Origin: an uncultured Clostridia bacterium
GTDB taxonomy: Bacteria > Bacillota > Clostridia > TANB77 > CAG-508
DNA: 54,338 nucleotides
Assembly (NCBI GenBank): GCA_947623595.1
Contig: CANQHC010000014.1
Location: 1-54,338, forward strand
Direction of reading: 5' to 3'
Shown here: positions 41,783-51,901 of the stretch, in pieces
Position numbering within the stretch: the stretch's first letter is position 1
How the letters are laid out: the number at the start of each line of letters is the position of its first letter
The notes under the pieces: generated by a model
The model's database searches: none
What the model saw: only the letters and a program-made list of their open reading frames with translations
What the model was told of the DNA's origin: nothing
Program-made: the position numbers and the translations under genes

Positions 41783-42970
41783 TTATAATGATATTAACTC
41801 AATCTTATCTCTGTAAATTATTCCTGCTACGCCATCACAGATGACAATATTTCTTACACTTTGAGTTGAAGTATACCTCTTTACTAACCACCCATTTGTG
41901 TTAATAAATTCCACCTCAGTTCCAAAATTAACTGCTATAATATTTTCTGCACTCACTATACTTTTTACTGTTTCTTGTGCATTATAAACATTCTCTTTTT
42001 CATTGTTAACATTTTTTATTTCAATCATTGTATTTGCTTGGAAGAGCCCTACTGATTGCTCTATTGTACGAAAAACACTGTCTGTTAATTCTATGTCTGC
42101 AAATGTAACCTTTTTTTCGTCTTCATCTAATTTCAAAATTTCAGTATCTTGTTCGTTTTGCATAACATGTATGCTATCCTCATACATACAAATTAATTTG
42201 TTTTTATCTTGATATCTTATTTTAATAATTAAATTGCTCTGATCCGCATTATATGTGTATTTAGGTTCTGTGTTTTTTTCTTTTGCTTCTTCCATAGAAA
42301 TAACTTTAATATTTGACTGTATTGCGGTTCCTGAAGTATTTACTTCTGCATATGCCAAATTTTCATTATTTGGTGATATACATGCATCAACCGCAATAGC
42401 GTTCGATAAATACGATTTAAACAATTCATTTCCTTTTTCGTCATATGTAACAATAACTGATTTATAAGTTGTTCCACTAATAATTGCACTAACATATCCA
42501 TTTTTATTTACAGTTACTTTATTCAAATTTCCTTCAATATTTTTTTCCCAAACAATGTGATCCCCTGTGATTAGGTATAACTTTTGATTATTTTTTTCTC
42601 CTATAACAAGATATTTATCTTCTACATCATAGACTGGTGTATTTACTTCTATTTTTACCTCTTTTTCCTTTCTTCCAGAACTATTGTATTCAAATAATGT
42701 ATTTTCTGCTAAAATGCATATATATTTTCCATAAGGAATTACATTTGTATTGGATTCATAATCAATTTCAATCATTGGTACATTTTCTTCTGTTACGTCT
42801 TTTCTTAATATGTATTTATCCATAAAATTTCGAAACTCTTCACTAGAGTAATAAATAACTACTATAACAACTACTATTAATATAAGCATCGCCATTCCAG
42901 TTGTGATAAAAACTTTTTTGTGGTTCAGTTTTCTAGAATCTGGCACATCTAGTTTCACTTGTTTTTCCAT
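41783..42970 (-). CDS. DUF5711-family membrane-anchored protein
   Basis: 395 residues. A short cytoplasmic start, a membrane helix (VFITTGMAMLILIVVVIVVI), then an extracytoplasmic beta-propeller-like region with repeated strands (NVIPYGKYICILAENTLFEY, KYLVIGEKNNQKLYLITGDH, NENLAYAEVNTSGTAIQ). This is the Clostridia-specific DUF5711 pattern; function unknown. No clear ribosome site directly before the ATG; a strong AAAGGAGG lies about 75 bases upstream within the leader. Confidence 0.75.
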   Translation of the reverse strand: MEKQVKLDVPDSRKLNHKKVFITTGMAMLILIVVVIVVIYYSSEEFRNFMDKYILRKDVTEENVPMIEIDYESNTNVIPYGKYICILAENTLFEYNSSGRKEKEVKIEVNTPVYDVEDKYLVIGEKNNQKLYLITGDHIVWEKNIEGNLNKVTVNKNGYVSAIISGTTYKSVIVTYDEKGNELFKSYLSNAIAVDACISPNNENLAYAEVNTSGTAIQSNIKVISMEEAKEKNTEPKYTYNADQSNLIIKIRYQDKNKLICMYEDSIHVMQNEQDTEILKLDEDEKKVTFADIELTDSVFRTIEQSVGLFQANTMIEIKNVNNEKENVYNAQETVKSIVSAENIIAVNFGTEVEFINTNGWLVKRYTSTQSVRNIVICDGVAGIIYRDKIELISL

Positions 42971-43060
42971 TTCTATTAATATACGGTAATTCTAAATTCA
43001 TATTTTTATAGCTTGTAGCTTTATCTTTAGAAATTCCTTCCTCCTTTTTGCTTTTATTTA

Positions 43061-43089
43061 TTTATATCAGTTTTCGCATATTTTTTCAA
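43061..43089 (-). promoter_or_regulatory. Promoter upstream of DUF5711 gene
   Basis: On the minus strand -35 TTGAAA (43089-43084), 17-base spacer, -10 TATAAA (43066-43061). The leader of about 85 bases contains an unused AAAGGAGG. Confidence 0.65.
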
Positions 43090-43138
43090 TACTTATTATT
43101 AATATTACTTTGACTCCATTACTAGATAAAATTATATT

Positions 43139-44164
43139 TTATCCTTTACTTTTACTGCAGATTAAAAAAATCTGGCAAAGTCCTAATATCCCGAAAAATG
43201 GGTATAAGATATTTACTAATGCTGAAAAACCAATATGGGCAATAAATACAGAAGAAATGCAAAGTAAAACAACTAATTTTTTATATTGTTTTTTTGAATG
43301 TGATTTGTTACTTAAAAACCCATATCCTGCTGAAATAGCAGAAGTGAAAATTGCAGTAATAATAACCATTCCATAAATGCACGGATAAATTCTACCAAAT
43401 TCTTTCATTATTTGAATCATTGGTAATTCTAAAGCAAAAATATAATTTCCTCCTCTCAGCAATAAGAAGAATAATGTAATACCTAAAATTAATAATACTA
43501 AACTACATAAAATACTGGTTACTTTTATTTTCCTTTTGGAATTCATGTAATTTTTCAATTCTATTAGCATTGGAATTAGCAAAATACTGTTATAACTTGC
43601 ATACAATATGCTACTAGCTAAACATTTTACGATATTAGTTAATTGAACTTCTGATTGAACAGAAAAGCATTGTATTGTAAAATGCAAATTTTTTATTCCC
43701 ATATAAAGTACAAATGTAATTAGAAATGGCATTAATAGAGTATTTATTGAAATTATTCCCTGTATATCTTTATGAAAAGTAAAATAACATAGAATTGCAA
43801 TAATGACTGATGAAACTAAAATAGGAATTCCTAATTCTTGCTTAAAATATGCGCAAAATCCTGCAAGCATAATATAGAATGAAATTAATAAAAAGAATTC
43901 TACAATAATTTGAATAGCTTTATTTATCAAATTATTTCCAGTTAAGTTCGATAAAAATTCTAAATAATTTGTGATTCTATTTTTATTTAGCATACAAAGT
44001 ACTTGATAGATAATTACTCCTGTAAGTACGCAAGAAGTAAAAATCCCTATTAATCCTACCATTCCATATTTTACAAAAAACAGTAAAATTTCTTGTCCTG
44101 ATGCAAAACCTGCACCTATCATAGTTCCAATTATGACAAAACTTACTTTATTAATGTCTTTCAT
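43139..44164 (-). CDS. YkvI-like membrane protein
   Basis: 341 residues with about ten membrane helices. The first is VSFVIIGTMIGAGFASGQEI, with the GAGFASGQE motif characteristic of the YkvI family, distantly related to amino-acid transporters of the LeuT/APC fold. Substrate unknown. The gene stands alone between terminators or gaps, transcribed on the minus strand. Confidence 0.75.
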   Translation of the reverse strand: MKDINKVSFVIIGTMIGAGFASGQEILLFFVKYGMVGLIGIFTSCVLTGVIIYQVLCMLNKNRITNYLEFLSNLTGNNLINKAIQIIVEFFLLISFYIMLAGFCAYFKQELGIPILVSSVIIAILCYFTFHKDIQGIISINTLLMPFLITFVLYMGIKNLHFTIQCFSVQSEVQLTNIVKCLASSILYASYNSILLIPMLIELKNYMNSKRKIKVTSILCSLVLLILGITLFFLLLRGGNYIFALELPMIQIMKEFGRIYPCIYGMVIITAIFTSAISAGYGFLSNKSHSKKQYKKLVVLLCISSVFIAHIGFSALVNILYPFFGILGLCQIFLICSKSKG

Positions 44165-44305
44165 AGCAAATTTTATTTTTCTCCTTTAGCAATTTGATTT
44201 TTTTTGCATTTAATATTTGTAAAACCATTCTTTTTATATAAGAAAAGTGGCTTCCCCTCATGTGCATTTTGCTCTGCAAATATGCACAGCCCAACATAAC
44301 TTACC

Positions 44306-44333
44306 TTGTTGCATAGGAAAAAACATGCAACAA
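44306..44333. repeat. Inverted repeat
   Basis: Perfect 9-bp arms TTGTTGCAT/ATGCAACAA with a 10-base loop, just before the terminator at 44338. Possibly a second terminator or a leader structure for the YkvI-like gene. Confidence 0.45.
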
Positions 44334-44337
44334 AAAA

Positions 44338-44367
44338 CTTCTTCATATCTTAAAAGATATGAAGAAG
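44338..44367. terminator. Strong terminator of the ABC/Gld operon
   Basis: Fully palindromic stem CTTCTTCATATCTT/AAGATATGAAGAAG followed by CTCTTTTTAT on the plus strand and preceded by AAAAAA, so it has a T run on the minus strand (GTTTTTTG) as well. It lies 28 bases past the GldG-like gene, the end of the operon. Confidence 0.85.
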
Positions 44368-44395
44368 CTCTTTTTATAATGACTTTTTAAATATA

Positions 44396-45844
44396 TTATT
44401 TTCTTCTTCTAATTTGCCATACTAAAATTCCAACAAAAATAATAAATACTGGTATGCCAAAAATAATTCCTAATACAATACGCATTTGATTTGCGTTCAT
44501 ATCATATGTAGTTACTGTTTCTCCTGTTTTTCTTATTGTAATATTATCTTCTCTTTCTGTTAAATATGAAACTGTATTTAACAATATATCTTGATTATTA
44601 TATGCCTCTATAGCATGTATTGAATAATCTGAGTCTAATTGCATCTCTAGATTAGTTGCAAAAGATGTACTAGAAAATATAATCATTTTAGAATTGTTTC
44701 CATCCTTATTTTCTTTAGTAAACATAGCTGCAATTGGAGCTTCTGCTGCATCTTCATCTGAATCTACTCTTTCTAAGCTCTCTTCTTTTAAATTTTTTCT
44801 ATAAAAAGCTTTATCACTAACTGTTGCTAATGTTTCTACAGTTACATTTTTCTTTTCCAACTCTTCTTCTGATGCGATTGATAATTTTCCTGCATTTATA
44901 AGACATAAATTCAAATCCATATTAATATTTTTTACAATTTCAGAATTAGGATTGATGGTTGAAATTATAAAATTAGGTGCACCAGAAATCATTTTATTTC
45001 CATCTGCTTCTAATATAATTCCATCTGAAATACTTACTCCATACTCTTCTAATATTTTGTTGAAATTAGGTGTTTTTATTTGATCTACATTTGAATCAAG
45101 TAAAAATAAAATTTCTCCACCTTTTTTAATATAATCTAATATAAGGTCTTTCTCTTTTTGGGTTATATCTTCTGATACTGCTGTAATAACTAATAATTTA
45201 CATTCATCCGGTATTGATCCGCTAACTAATAAATCCAATTCTTCAATCTCATTTACTTCTGTATATAAAGCATTTTTTATATATTGAAAATAAATTGTAG
45301 GATATACATTATGACCTTCTAAAAAGCAAATCTTTGGTGCTTGTTCTGTAATAACATCTAAAATTGCGTTTGTCATAGCTTCTTCTGTAATGTCTACTTG
45401 CTCATATGTAGTATAGTCATATGTATAGAAATTCTCATCAAACAAAAGTCTTTCTTTGTCTTCTGTTTGCATAACTATAAATGCATCTGAATCAGTAACA
45501 CCATATTTGGATTTCCATTCTAAATGAGTGTTTAGATTATCAACAACTTCAACTTTAATATGTTCATCCAAATTTGCATATTGATACGCAAAATCTTCTA
45601 CATATTTATACATGTTGTATATATAAATAGTAACATCTTCATCAATATTTTGTAATTTATCCCTAGTTGCTTGAGTTATAGAATATATTTTTTCTTTAGT
45701 AAAATCCCATGCATCTATATGAACTAAACTCATTCCATAATAAATACCCATATATGAACATGCAATAATAGTAAATAATATAATTGTTAAAACAACACTT
45801 CTTAGCCATTTTCTTTTAATTATTTCCAAGAACTTATTTTTCAT
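44396..45844 (-). CDS. GldG-like ABC auxiliary protein
   Basis: 482 residues. N-terminal helix (LRSVVLTIILFTIIACSYMG), GldG/ABC_transp_aux domain (KEKIYSITQATRDKLQNIDE, VEVVDNLNTHLEWKSKYG, ICFLEGHNVYPTIYF, ILFLLDSNVDQIKTPNFNKI), C-terminal helix (MRIVLGIIFGIPVFIIFVGI). It belongs with the permease and ATPase upstream as a three-gene exporter or gliding-type (Gld) system common in Clostridia. Substrate unknown. Confidence 0.8.
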   Translation of the reverse strand: MKNKFLEIIKRKWLRSVVLTIILFTIIACSYMGIYYGMSLVHIDAWDFTKEKIYSITQATRDKLQNIDEDVTIYIYNMYKYVEDFAYQYANLDEHIKVEVVDNLNTHLEWKSKYGVTDSDAFIVMQTEDKERLLFDENFYTYDYTTYEQVDITEEAMTNAILDVITEQAPKICFLEGHNVYPTIYFQYIKNALYTEVNEIEELDLLVSGSIPDECKLLVITAVSEDITQKEKDLILDYIKKGGEILFLLDSNVDQIKTPNFNKILEEYGVSISDGIILEADGNKMISGAPNFIISTINPNSEIVKNINMDLNLCLINAGKLSIASEEELEKKNVTVETLATVSDKAFYRKNLKEESLERVDSDEDAAEAPIAAMFTKENKDGNNSKMIIFSSTSFATNLEMQLDSDYSIHAIEAYNNQDILLNTVSYLTEREDNITIRKTGETVTTYDMNANQMRIVLGIIFGIPVFIIFVGILVWQIRRRK

Positions 45845-45863
45845 GTTTTTCTTCCTTTCTCAA

Positions 45864-46550
45864 TTATTTTACAGATTTTCTTCTTTGCATAATAATAATA
45901 GTAAATAAAATAAACATTATCATAAATGCTAATAAATTAACAATTTCTTGTATTGAAACAAGTCCAGATGGAAATTTTTGATAATTAATTGCTAAATTGA
46001 TAAAAGGAATTTCAACTCCAAAAAAGGTACTTGTTATGATTGGTAAAAATAATACTCCAAAATTTAGAATTGCTGCAATTGATTGATGTTCTGTAAGACT
46101 TGAAATAAACATTCCCAAAGAAATGGCAGACATTGACAATAATAAAAATCCTAACATTGCAACTAATGTTGTTACTAAATTTGGTGCTTTGAAAAAGCAT
46201 AATATAACATAATATAGTAATGAAAATAGTAGTGTAATTATAACAATTGTAGTTGCTGCAAAAAATTTACCAAAAACGATTGAAGTAATACTTCTTGGTG
46301 AAGTAATTAATAATTGTTCAGTACCATTTTTTCTTTCTTCTGAAAACATTCTCATTGTGATTACAGGTATTATGATTGGTAATCCTAATATTGCTATATA
46401 AAAATATAAGCTTCCCATATCATACCCTCTTACAAAAATTGTGGTAAATAAAAATATTGCACTAAATGCAAGAAGGAATATTCCTATAGCTATATAGCCA
46501 ATAGGAGATAAAAAATAACTTTTTAATTCTTTTTTATATACTGCCCACAT
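45864..46550 (-). CDS. ABC-2 type permease (GldF-like)
   Basis: 228 residues with six membrane helices. The start (MWAVYKKELKSYFLSPIGYI) and MRMFSEERKNGTEQLLITSP are typical of GldF/NosY-type ABC-2 permeases. It overlaps the ATPase stop by one base and precedes the GldG-like gene by 19 bases, forming one operon. Confidence 0.85.
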   Translation of the reverse strand: MWAVYKKELKSYFLSPIGYIAIGIFLLAFSAIFLFTTIFVRGYDMGSLYFYIAILGLPIIIPVITMRMFSEERKNGTEQLLITSPRSITSIVFGKFFAATTIVIITLLFSLLYYVILCFFKAPNLVTTLVAMLGFLLLSMSAISLGMFISSLTEHQSIAAILNFGVLFLPIITSTFFGVEIPFINLAINYQKFPSGLVSIQEIVNLLAFMIMFILFTIIIMQRRKSVK

Positions 46551-47653
46551 TATTTTTTTCCTCCTTTATCTTTTTCTTTGTTTTTGATTTTATCTTTAAT
46601 TTTTTCTTTATCTTGTTTTTTGTCTTTATTTTTTTCTTTTTGCTTTTCTTTTTCTTTATTCTTGTTTTTATCTTTGTCTTCATTTTGAATTTTATCTTTT
46701 TCTTCAGCTTTTTTTAATAAATCTGAATCTATTAATTTAATAAATGCATCTTCTAATGTTGTTTCATCTTTCTTTAGTTCTAATACTGTTATTCCTTCTT
46801 TTGGTAGGACTTCAAACAAATCTTTTCTCAAATCAACTTTTTCATTTGATGTAATTGCATATTGTTTTGTTCCGTCTCCATTTTCTTTTAATAATTTTAT
46901 ATCTTCAATTTCTCTAATTTTTTCTTTTATAGTTTGCATTTTTTCATTTTGATCTTCAACGGTAATAATAATTGTATTTTTATTTTGAGTTTTCTTTTCT
47001 AGATTTTCCGGAGTGTCAACTGCTACGATTTTTCCTTTATTAATAATTATTACTTTTTCGCAAATTTGGCTTACTTCTGATAAAATATGGCTACTTAAAA
47101 TGACAGTATGTTTTTTCCCTAAATTTTTTATTAAATTTCTTATTTCTGTAATTTGTTTTGGATCTAGCCCAACAGTAGGCTCATCTAAAATGATAACATC
47201 TGGATTTCCTACTAATGCACCGGCTAAGCTAACCCTTTGCTTATATCCTCGTGACAAATTTCTAATTAATTTATCTTTTACTTCTGTTAAGCCAGTTTCT
47301 TCTAAAACTTTTGCTACAACATCCTTCTTTTCTTTGCCTTTTACAAATTTTAGCTCTGCCATGTATGTAACAAATTCTTTAACATTTAGTTCCGTATATA
47401 GGGGCGTTCCTTCAGGCATGTAACCAATTTGCCTTTTTGCTTTTTTGGGTTTTTTAGATATATCATATCCATTTATTTTAATTGTACCTTCTGTTGATTC
47501 TATGAAACCTGTTAGCATATTCATAGTAGTACTTTTCCCTGCTCCATTTGGTCCTAAAAAGCCAACTACCTCACCGTCTTTTACTTCAAAACTGATATTA
47601 TCAACAGCTGTGATATTAGCATACTTCTTAGTAACATTACTTACTTCTATCAC
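46550..47653 (-). CDS. ABC transporter ATPase with charged C-terminal tail
   Basis: 367 residues from GTG 47653 (site GAGGAGGAG); a longer frame to 47887 has no ribosome site and spans the promoter. Walker A GFLGPNGAGKSTTMNML, signature LSRGYKQRVSLAGALVG, Walker B DVIILDEPTVGLDPKQ, H-loop VILSSHIL. The last 50 or so residues are almost only Lys, Glu, Asp, Asn and Gln (KDKNKNKEKEKQKEKNKDKK), unusual for this family. It energises the GldF/G-like exporter. Confidence 0.85.
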   Translation of the reverse strand: MIEVSNVTKKYANITAVDNISFEVKDGEVVGFLGPNGAGKSTTMNMLTGFIESTEGTIKINGYDISKKPKKAKRQIGYMPEGTPLYTELNVKEFVTYMAELKFVKGKEKKDVVAKVLEETGLTEVKDKLIRNLSRGYKQRVSLAGALVGNPDVIILDEPTVGLDPKQITEIRNLIKNLGKKHTVILSSHILSEVSQICEKVIIINKGKIVAVDTPENLEKKTQNKNTIIITVEDQNEKMQTIKEKIREIEDIKLLKENGDGTKQYAITSNEKVDLRKDLFEVLPKEGITVLELKKDETTLEDAFIKLIDSDLLKKAEEKDKIQNEDKDKNKNKEKEKQKEKNKDKKQDKEKIKDKIKNKEKDKGGKK

Positions 47654-47700
47654 TTTTGACTCCTCCTCTTTCTTATTTCCGTATATGTTTAACTTGACTA

Positions 47701-47729
47701 ATCTTATCACGATATTATTTTCATGGCAA
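47701..47729 (-). promoter_or_regulatory. Promoter of the ABC operon
   Basis: On the minus strand -35 TTGCCA (47729-47724), 17-base spacer, -10 TAAGAT (47706-47701). It supports the GTG start at 47653. Confidence 0.65.
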
Positions 47730-47815
47730 TGTTTTTGTAAATATTTCACATAGAATTTACAAATTTTGAATATACATATCTTAGTTTCTAAATGATACAA
47801 GAAAGGAAATTTTTT

Positions 47816-48412
47816 ATGAATTTTATTTATCCTTTTCTTATTTCTTTTTCTATGATTTTTATAAGTGAATTGGGAGACAAAACACAACTTCTAGTTTTAT
47901 CATTTTCAGGTAAAGATAAAACATATAAAATTTTACTAGGAGTGGCAATAGGCTCTTTTTTTAGTCATGGCATTGCAATTTTGTTTGGTAGCCACTTAGG
48001 ACTTTTAGAAAATGAGACTATACATCATGTTATAGAATTTATTACCTATTCTTCCTTTATCTTAATGGGATTTTTGACTTTATTACCTAAAAAAGAAGAA
48101 ACAAAAGAAAAAGAGGGTATTTTTCATAAAATTACCCACTTAAAAATTAGTTATATTTTTTTAATTGCTATATGTATTATCATTGGAGAACTTGGTGATA
48201 AAACTTTTCTAGCTTCACTTGGCCTTGGAATTCAATATCCAAATTTAAAAATTCCGCTTGTTTTGGGTGCAATTTCTGCAATGGTATTATGTGATTTTAT
48301 TGCTATAATTTTCGGTAAATTTTTAAATAAACATATTTCTGAAAAAATGATGCAAATATTATCAAGTATATTATTTTTACTATTTGGCTTAATAGGATTT
48401 CTATCTATGTAA
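47816..48412 (+). CDS. GDT1/TMEM165-family (UPF0016) cation transporter
   Basis: 198 residues from ATG 47816 (site GAAAGGAAA); an earlier ATG at 47792 lacks one. Two copies of the family motif E-x-G-D-K-[TS]: SELGDKTQLLVLSFSG and GELGDKTFLASLGLG, each in a membrane helix of an internally duplicated protein of about six helices. Family members move Mn2+ or Ca2+. It converges with the minus-strand CmpB-type gene, ending one base before it. Confidence 0.85.
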   Translation: MNFIYPFLISFSMIFISELGDKTQLLVLSFSGKDKTYKILLGVAIGSFFSHGIAILFGSHLGLLENETIHHVIEFITYSSFILMGFLTLLPKKEETKEKEGIFHKITHLKISYIFLIAICIIIGELGDKTFLASLGLGIQYPNLKIPLVLGAISAMVLCDFIAIIFGKFLNKHISEKMMQILSSILFLLFGLIGFLSM

Positions 48413-49132
48413 TTATTTTATAATATCTCTTACCCATAATTCCTTTCCATCTTTATCTTTTGTTCGTAAATTTGGAAAGGTATTCTTCATGCGTTCATTT
48501 GTAAAATATTGATTTTCTATTTTATTTTTTAGTGAAATTATAAAATTGTCGCTTTCCTCTACTATAATTTCTTCTCCATAATATTGCTTCATTGCCCTTG
48601 TTTCATAAGTATGAACTGCCCAAACAGTAACTAATGTATCTATTAATAAAAAAGTAAAAAGTATTATTGCAGTATTTCTTCTTATTTTATCTGGAATTTT
48701 TTCAATTAATTTGTCCATTTGTGGCTTAACTAATTTCATTATTATAATAGCTAAAAATCCCCAAAATAAAGAATATAATGTACATATTCTACCATTTATA
48801 TCACTATTTGTATACTTATAATCCCAAAACCTCGTTCCATAAATTGCTTCCAACATATAGCTTAATAAATATTCTACAAATGCTCCAATAAAAACACCAT
48901 ATAAAAATAATTTAATATTTTTTTTAGGTTTTACATATTCTAATATTAGTATAAGTACAACTGCCCCAACTCCATAAACTGGGCAAAATGGTCCCCAGAT
49001 AAGTCCTTTTCTACTTTCTAAAATTCCCATAGTTAAATATCCATAAGTAGTTTCTATTAATAGCCCTAAAATGCTGAATAGAACAAAATACCAAAATATT
49101 TTCTGTATTAAATTACTACGTTCTTTTTCCAA
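48413..49132 (-). CDS. ABC_trans_CmpB-family membrane protein
   Basis: 239 residues from TTG 49132, without a clear ribosome site. Five or six membrane helices. The conserved ETTYGYLTMGILESRKGLIW and GPFCPVYGVGAVVLILILEY and MLEAIYGTRFWDY motifs define this family (PF06541), usually called putative ABC transporter permease, function unknown. It stands last before the tRNA-Arg gene. Confidence 0.75.
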   Translation of the reverse strand: MEKERSNLIQKIFWYFVLFSILGLLIETTYGYLTMGILESRKGLIWGPFCPVYGVGAVVLILILEYVKPKKNIKLFLYGVFIGAFVEYLLSYMLEAIYGTRFWDYKYTNSDINGRICTLYSLFWGFLAIIIMKLVKPQMDKLIEKIPDKIRRNTAIILFTFLLIDTLVTVWAVHTYETRAMKQYYGEEIIVEESDNFIISLKNKIENQYFTNERMKNTFPNLRTKDKDGKELWVRDIIK

Positions 49133-49372
49133 ATTTTTATACCCACATGATATATTTAGGCTTTTAAATGGATTTGCCTATAAACCTGTAATCTTATAAA
49201 TAATTATGCTTTTCTACTTTGAAAATTTTAAATTCCACTAAATTAGCTTGTACCATTAAAGTAAATTTTATATGATATATTTTTCAAAGTCAAGATGAAT
49301 TACGCCCGCTTAAAATAGAAATTTTGCATATTCATAAAACTACATGAAATGAAATATTTTCCAGCATTATAC

Positions 49373-49401
49373 TTGACATTGCACTATAATCGTGGTATTA
49401 T
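49373..49401 (+). promoter_or_regulatory. Promoter of tRNA-Arg
   Basis: -35 TTGACA (49373-49378), 17-base spacer, -10 TATTAT (49396-49401), 13 bases before the tRNA. Confidence 0.75.
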
Positions 49402-49414
49402 ATTATTTGTTCAT

Positions 49415-49491
<77 letters not shown>

Positions 49492-49492
49492 A

Positions 49493-49525
49493 AAATAGCG
49501 ATTTTTAATCGCTATTTTTTATTTT
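49493..49525 (+). terminator. Terminator of tRNA-Arg
   Basis: Perfect stem AAATAGCGATT/AATCGCTATTT with a three-base loop followed by TTTATTTT, immediately after the CCA. Confidence 0.85.
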
Positions 49526-49705
49526 GTAAATTTTTGTGTATCTCTGCAAACACTTGACATTACTCGTTTGTACGTCTTTTGTCTTTTTGTGCTTTTTTTA
49601 AAATTTCTGTACCTTTCTGTATAATCTGTCACCGATTTGTCACCAAAATTGAAAATGGTGACAAAACGGTGACAAACTTTTCTTTAAAATGTTGTGGCTG
49701 TAGGA

Positions 49706-50875
49706 TTATCTCTCTTTTTTTAAATCATTTGTATCAGACAAGTTCTTATTTTTGTAGTAATTGTTTAGCTTTTCTATTTCTTCTTCTTTAAATCTATTTA
49801 GTACAGAAGTATATGTATTAAGTGTTACTCCTATATCTTTATGTCCCATGAATCTTTGCACTACAACAGGGGCTATTCCACTTTCTATGCATCTTGTTCC
49901 AAATGTATGTCTTAAACTATGTGTAGTAATATCTGTAATTGGTCCACATTGTATTAAAATCTTTTTCAATACATTATTCACAACTCTTGGGTTAGCATAT
50001 TTACCATTACTAGATAAAAATAATTGACCATCAAAGTTACTTTTTGAAATTTCTACTTGTTCTTTAATTTCTTTTAAAATTATATCTTGTATTGGTACTT
50101 CTCTTTTTCCAGAAAAGGTTTTTGTTGTATTTCCCATAATAACTCTTTCGTCTTCATCTCTTGTTAGAGTTCTGTTAATATGTATTATTTTGTTTTTTAA
50201 GTCTATATCTGTATTTCTCAAAGCTAGTGCCTCTCCTATTCTTAGTCCTGCATATAGCTGAATTAAATATACATTTTTATATGGTTCTTCTTCTATTGTT
50301 CGACTCTTTAAATAATTAGTAAGTTTTTGTTGTTCTTCTATTTCCATAGCTCTAACGACCTTGTCTTGTTTAATGCTTTTTGGTTTATATGTATCTGACA
50401 TAGGATTTATTCTTATATAACCTTTATTGTGTGCATAATTAAATGCTTGTGAAAATTGTCCTGTAAATTTTTGAATATAGTTATTACTATAATGTGTTAA
50501 TGAATTAAAATAATCTTGCAATTCCTCAGAAGTAACATTGCATATGTCTTTTTTCCCAATTTCATTTCTTTCAATAGCTTTAATTATTTTTAAATTTTTT
50601 CCATATTGTTGCTCACCTGTAAGATTGCTTTTAAATTTTCTTTCTTCCAAAAATTTCATTAGTTCACATATTGGAATACCATTATATTTTATGAATAGTT
50701 TATCTCCCTTTTTATATTCTATTTCTTTTAAAAAATCTTCTGCTTCTTCTTTTGTAATAAAACCTTTTCTAATTCTTTTGTTTTCTCCTGTTTCATTATT
50801 TTTTAAATTATATGATACAACATATCTGTTTTTGTTTTTATCATAATATATACCAGAATTACTTTTTGATTTCAT
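49706..50875 (-). CDS. int: Tyrosine integrase of the second element
   Basis: 389 residues. N-terminal AP2-like (SNSGIYYDKNKNRYVVSYNL), core-binding domain, catalytic residues in QLYAGLRIGEALALRN (Arg), THSLRHTFGTRCIES (His-x-x-Arg), RFMGHKDIGVTLNTYTSV (His and Tyr nucleophile). This is an intact Tn916/phage-type enzyme. It reads towards the tRNA-Arg gene, next to an excisionase-like gene, and defines an element that continues beyond the right edge. Confidence 0.9.
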   Translation of the reverse strand: MKSKSNSGIYYDKNKNRYVVSYNLKNNETGENKRIRKGFITKEEAEDFLKEIEYKKGDKLFIKYNGIPICELMKFLEERKFKSNLTGEQQYGKNLKIIKAIERNEIGKKDICNVTSEELQDYFNSLTHYSNNYIQKFTGQFSQAFNYAHNKGYIRINPMSDTYKPKSIKQDKVVRAMEIEEQQKLTNYLKSRTIEEEPYKNVYLIQLYAGLRIGEALALRNTDIDLKNKIIHINRTLTRDEDERVIMGNTTKTFSGKREVPIQDIILKEIKEQVEISKSNFDGQLFLSSNGKYANPRVVNNVLKKILIQCGPITDITTHSLRHTFGTRCIESGIAPVVVQRFMGHKDIGVTLNTYTSVLNRFKEEEIEKLNNYYKNKNLSDTNDLKKER

Positions 50876-50892
50876 ACTATATCACGCCCCTT

Positions 50893-51189
50893 TTACACTC
50901 TTTTTTGTGTTTTCCACATAATATAAGATATTAAGCATATCTTCCAGCATCTGCCTATATTTATTGATGGAAAGTCGTCTCTTTTAAATATTGCATATGC
51001 CATATTTTCGCCAATTTTTAAGTCTTTTGCAACGTCTTGTACTGATATATTTATAAATGGGTTCTTTAGTCTTTTTATACTTTCTAATAACATTTTTTCT
51101 TGTTGATTTTCTAACTTAATATCTATATTATCTAGTTTTTCTTTTGTATCAATTATTGTTTTGGTTTGTATTTCTTCCTCATTATTCAT
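50893..51189 (-). CDS. Excisionase-like HTH protein
   Basis: 98 residues. The second half (SVQDVAKDLKIGENMAYAIF, KRDDFPSINIGRCWKI) is the winged-HTH pattern of small Xis/helix-turn-helix proteins found beside integrases. The N-terminal half is a coiled coil. It lies 17 bases upstream of the integrase, so probably controls excision. Confidence 0.65.
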   Translation of the reverse strand: MNNEEEIQTKTIIDTKEKLDNIDIKLENQQEKMLLESIKRLKNPFINISVQDVAKDLKIGENMAYAIFKRDDFPSINIGRCWKICLISYIMWKTQKRV

Positions 51190-51295
51190 TTTTTGGTATC
51201 TCCCTTTTTAATTTTTTTATTTTATATTTATTTTTTTGTCTTTTGTATTTTTTGATATTTTTTCTTTTGAAGGTTTTAGTTTTTTATAATTTTAT

Positions 51296-51901
51296 TTAAT
51301 TTTTCTTATTTTCTAGTAAACTCGCTAAAGTAAGTTCTATACTTGTTAGTACATTTATTAGTCTATTTTCAAAATCAAAGTTGTTTACTACTTTTTCTTC
51401 TGTATCAAATAAGGTTAATTCTTTAGAGTAATAATCTTTAATTTGCTTTTTAGTTAGTTGTTTTGAATTTTGATTTTGTGTTTTCCAGTCGTTTATATTT
51501 ATTACATTATTTTTTATAGGACTTTTGTTTATTAAATCTTCAGTAAACCATATTATATTTTCCTGACTTAGACTTTCAAATTCTCTTTTCTTTTTGTCTA
51601 TTTGTACAATTATTAAATCGCCTTTGATATTACACATATCTAGTATTATATTTATTGGTTCTTTATGCATTTCTTTTTGTTTATTAAATACAATAAATAC
51701 ATTTTGGTAGGGAATAATATCAAGCTGTTTATTTATAACTGCCTTTTTTAATATAAATACATTTGGTATTATTCTTACTTCTGGATCTTTTCCTGGTGCT
51801 TTATATATTACTCTAAGTTTGTTTTTGTTTTTTGCTTTTTCTAGTAGTTTTGTATTGTTTTGCTTATTTTTTTCTTTTATATTTTCATTAAAACTTACCA
51901 C
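51296..51901 (-). CDS. Hypothetical protein of the second element
   Basis: 201 residues from GTG 51901, overlapping the sigma-like gene upstream. Basic N-terminus (KEKNKQNNTKLLEKAKNKNK), a beta-rich middle (VIYKAPGKDPEVRIIPNVFI, GDLIIVQIDKKKREF). ITYKAPG-type starts resemble DUF3846-like proteins of conjugative or mobilisable elements, which is tentative. Function unknown. Confidence 0.5.
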   Translation of the reverse strand: MVSFNENIKEKNKQNNTKLLEKAKNKNKLRVIYKAPGKDPEVRIIPNVFILKKAVINKQLDIIPYQNVFIVFNKQKEMHKEPINIILDMCNIKGDLIIVQIDKKKREFESLSQENIIWFTEDLINKSPIKNNVININDWKTQNQNSKQLTKKQIKDYYSKELTLFDTEEKVVNNFDFENRLINVLTSIELTLASLLENKKN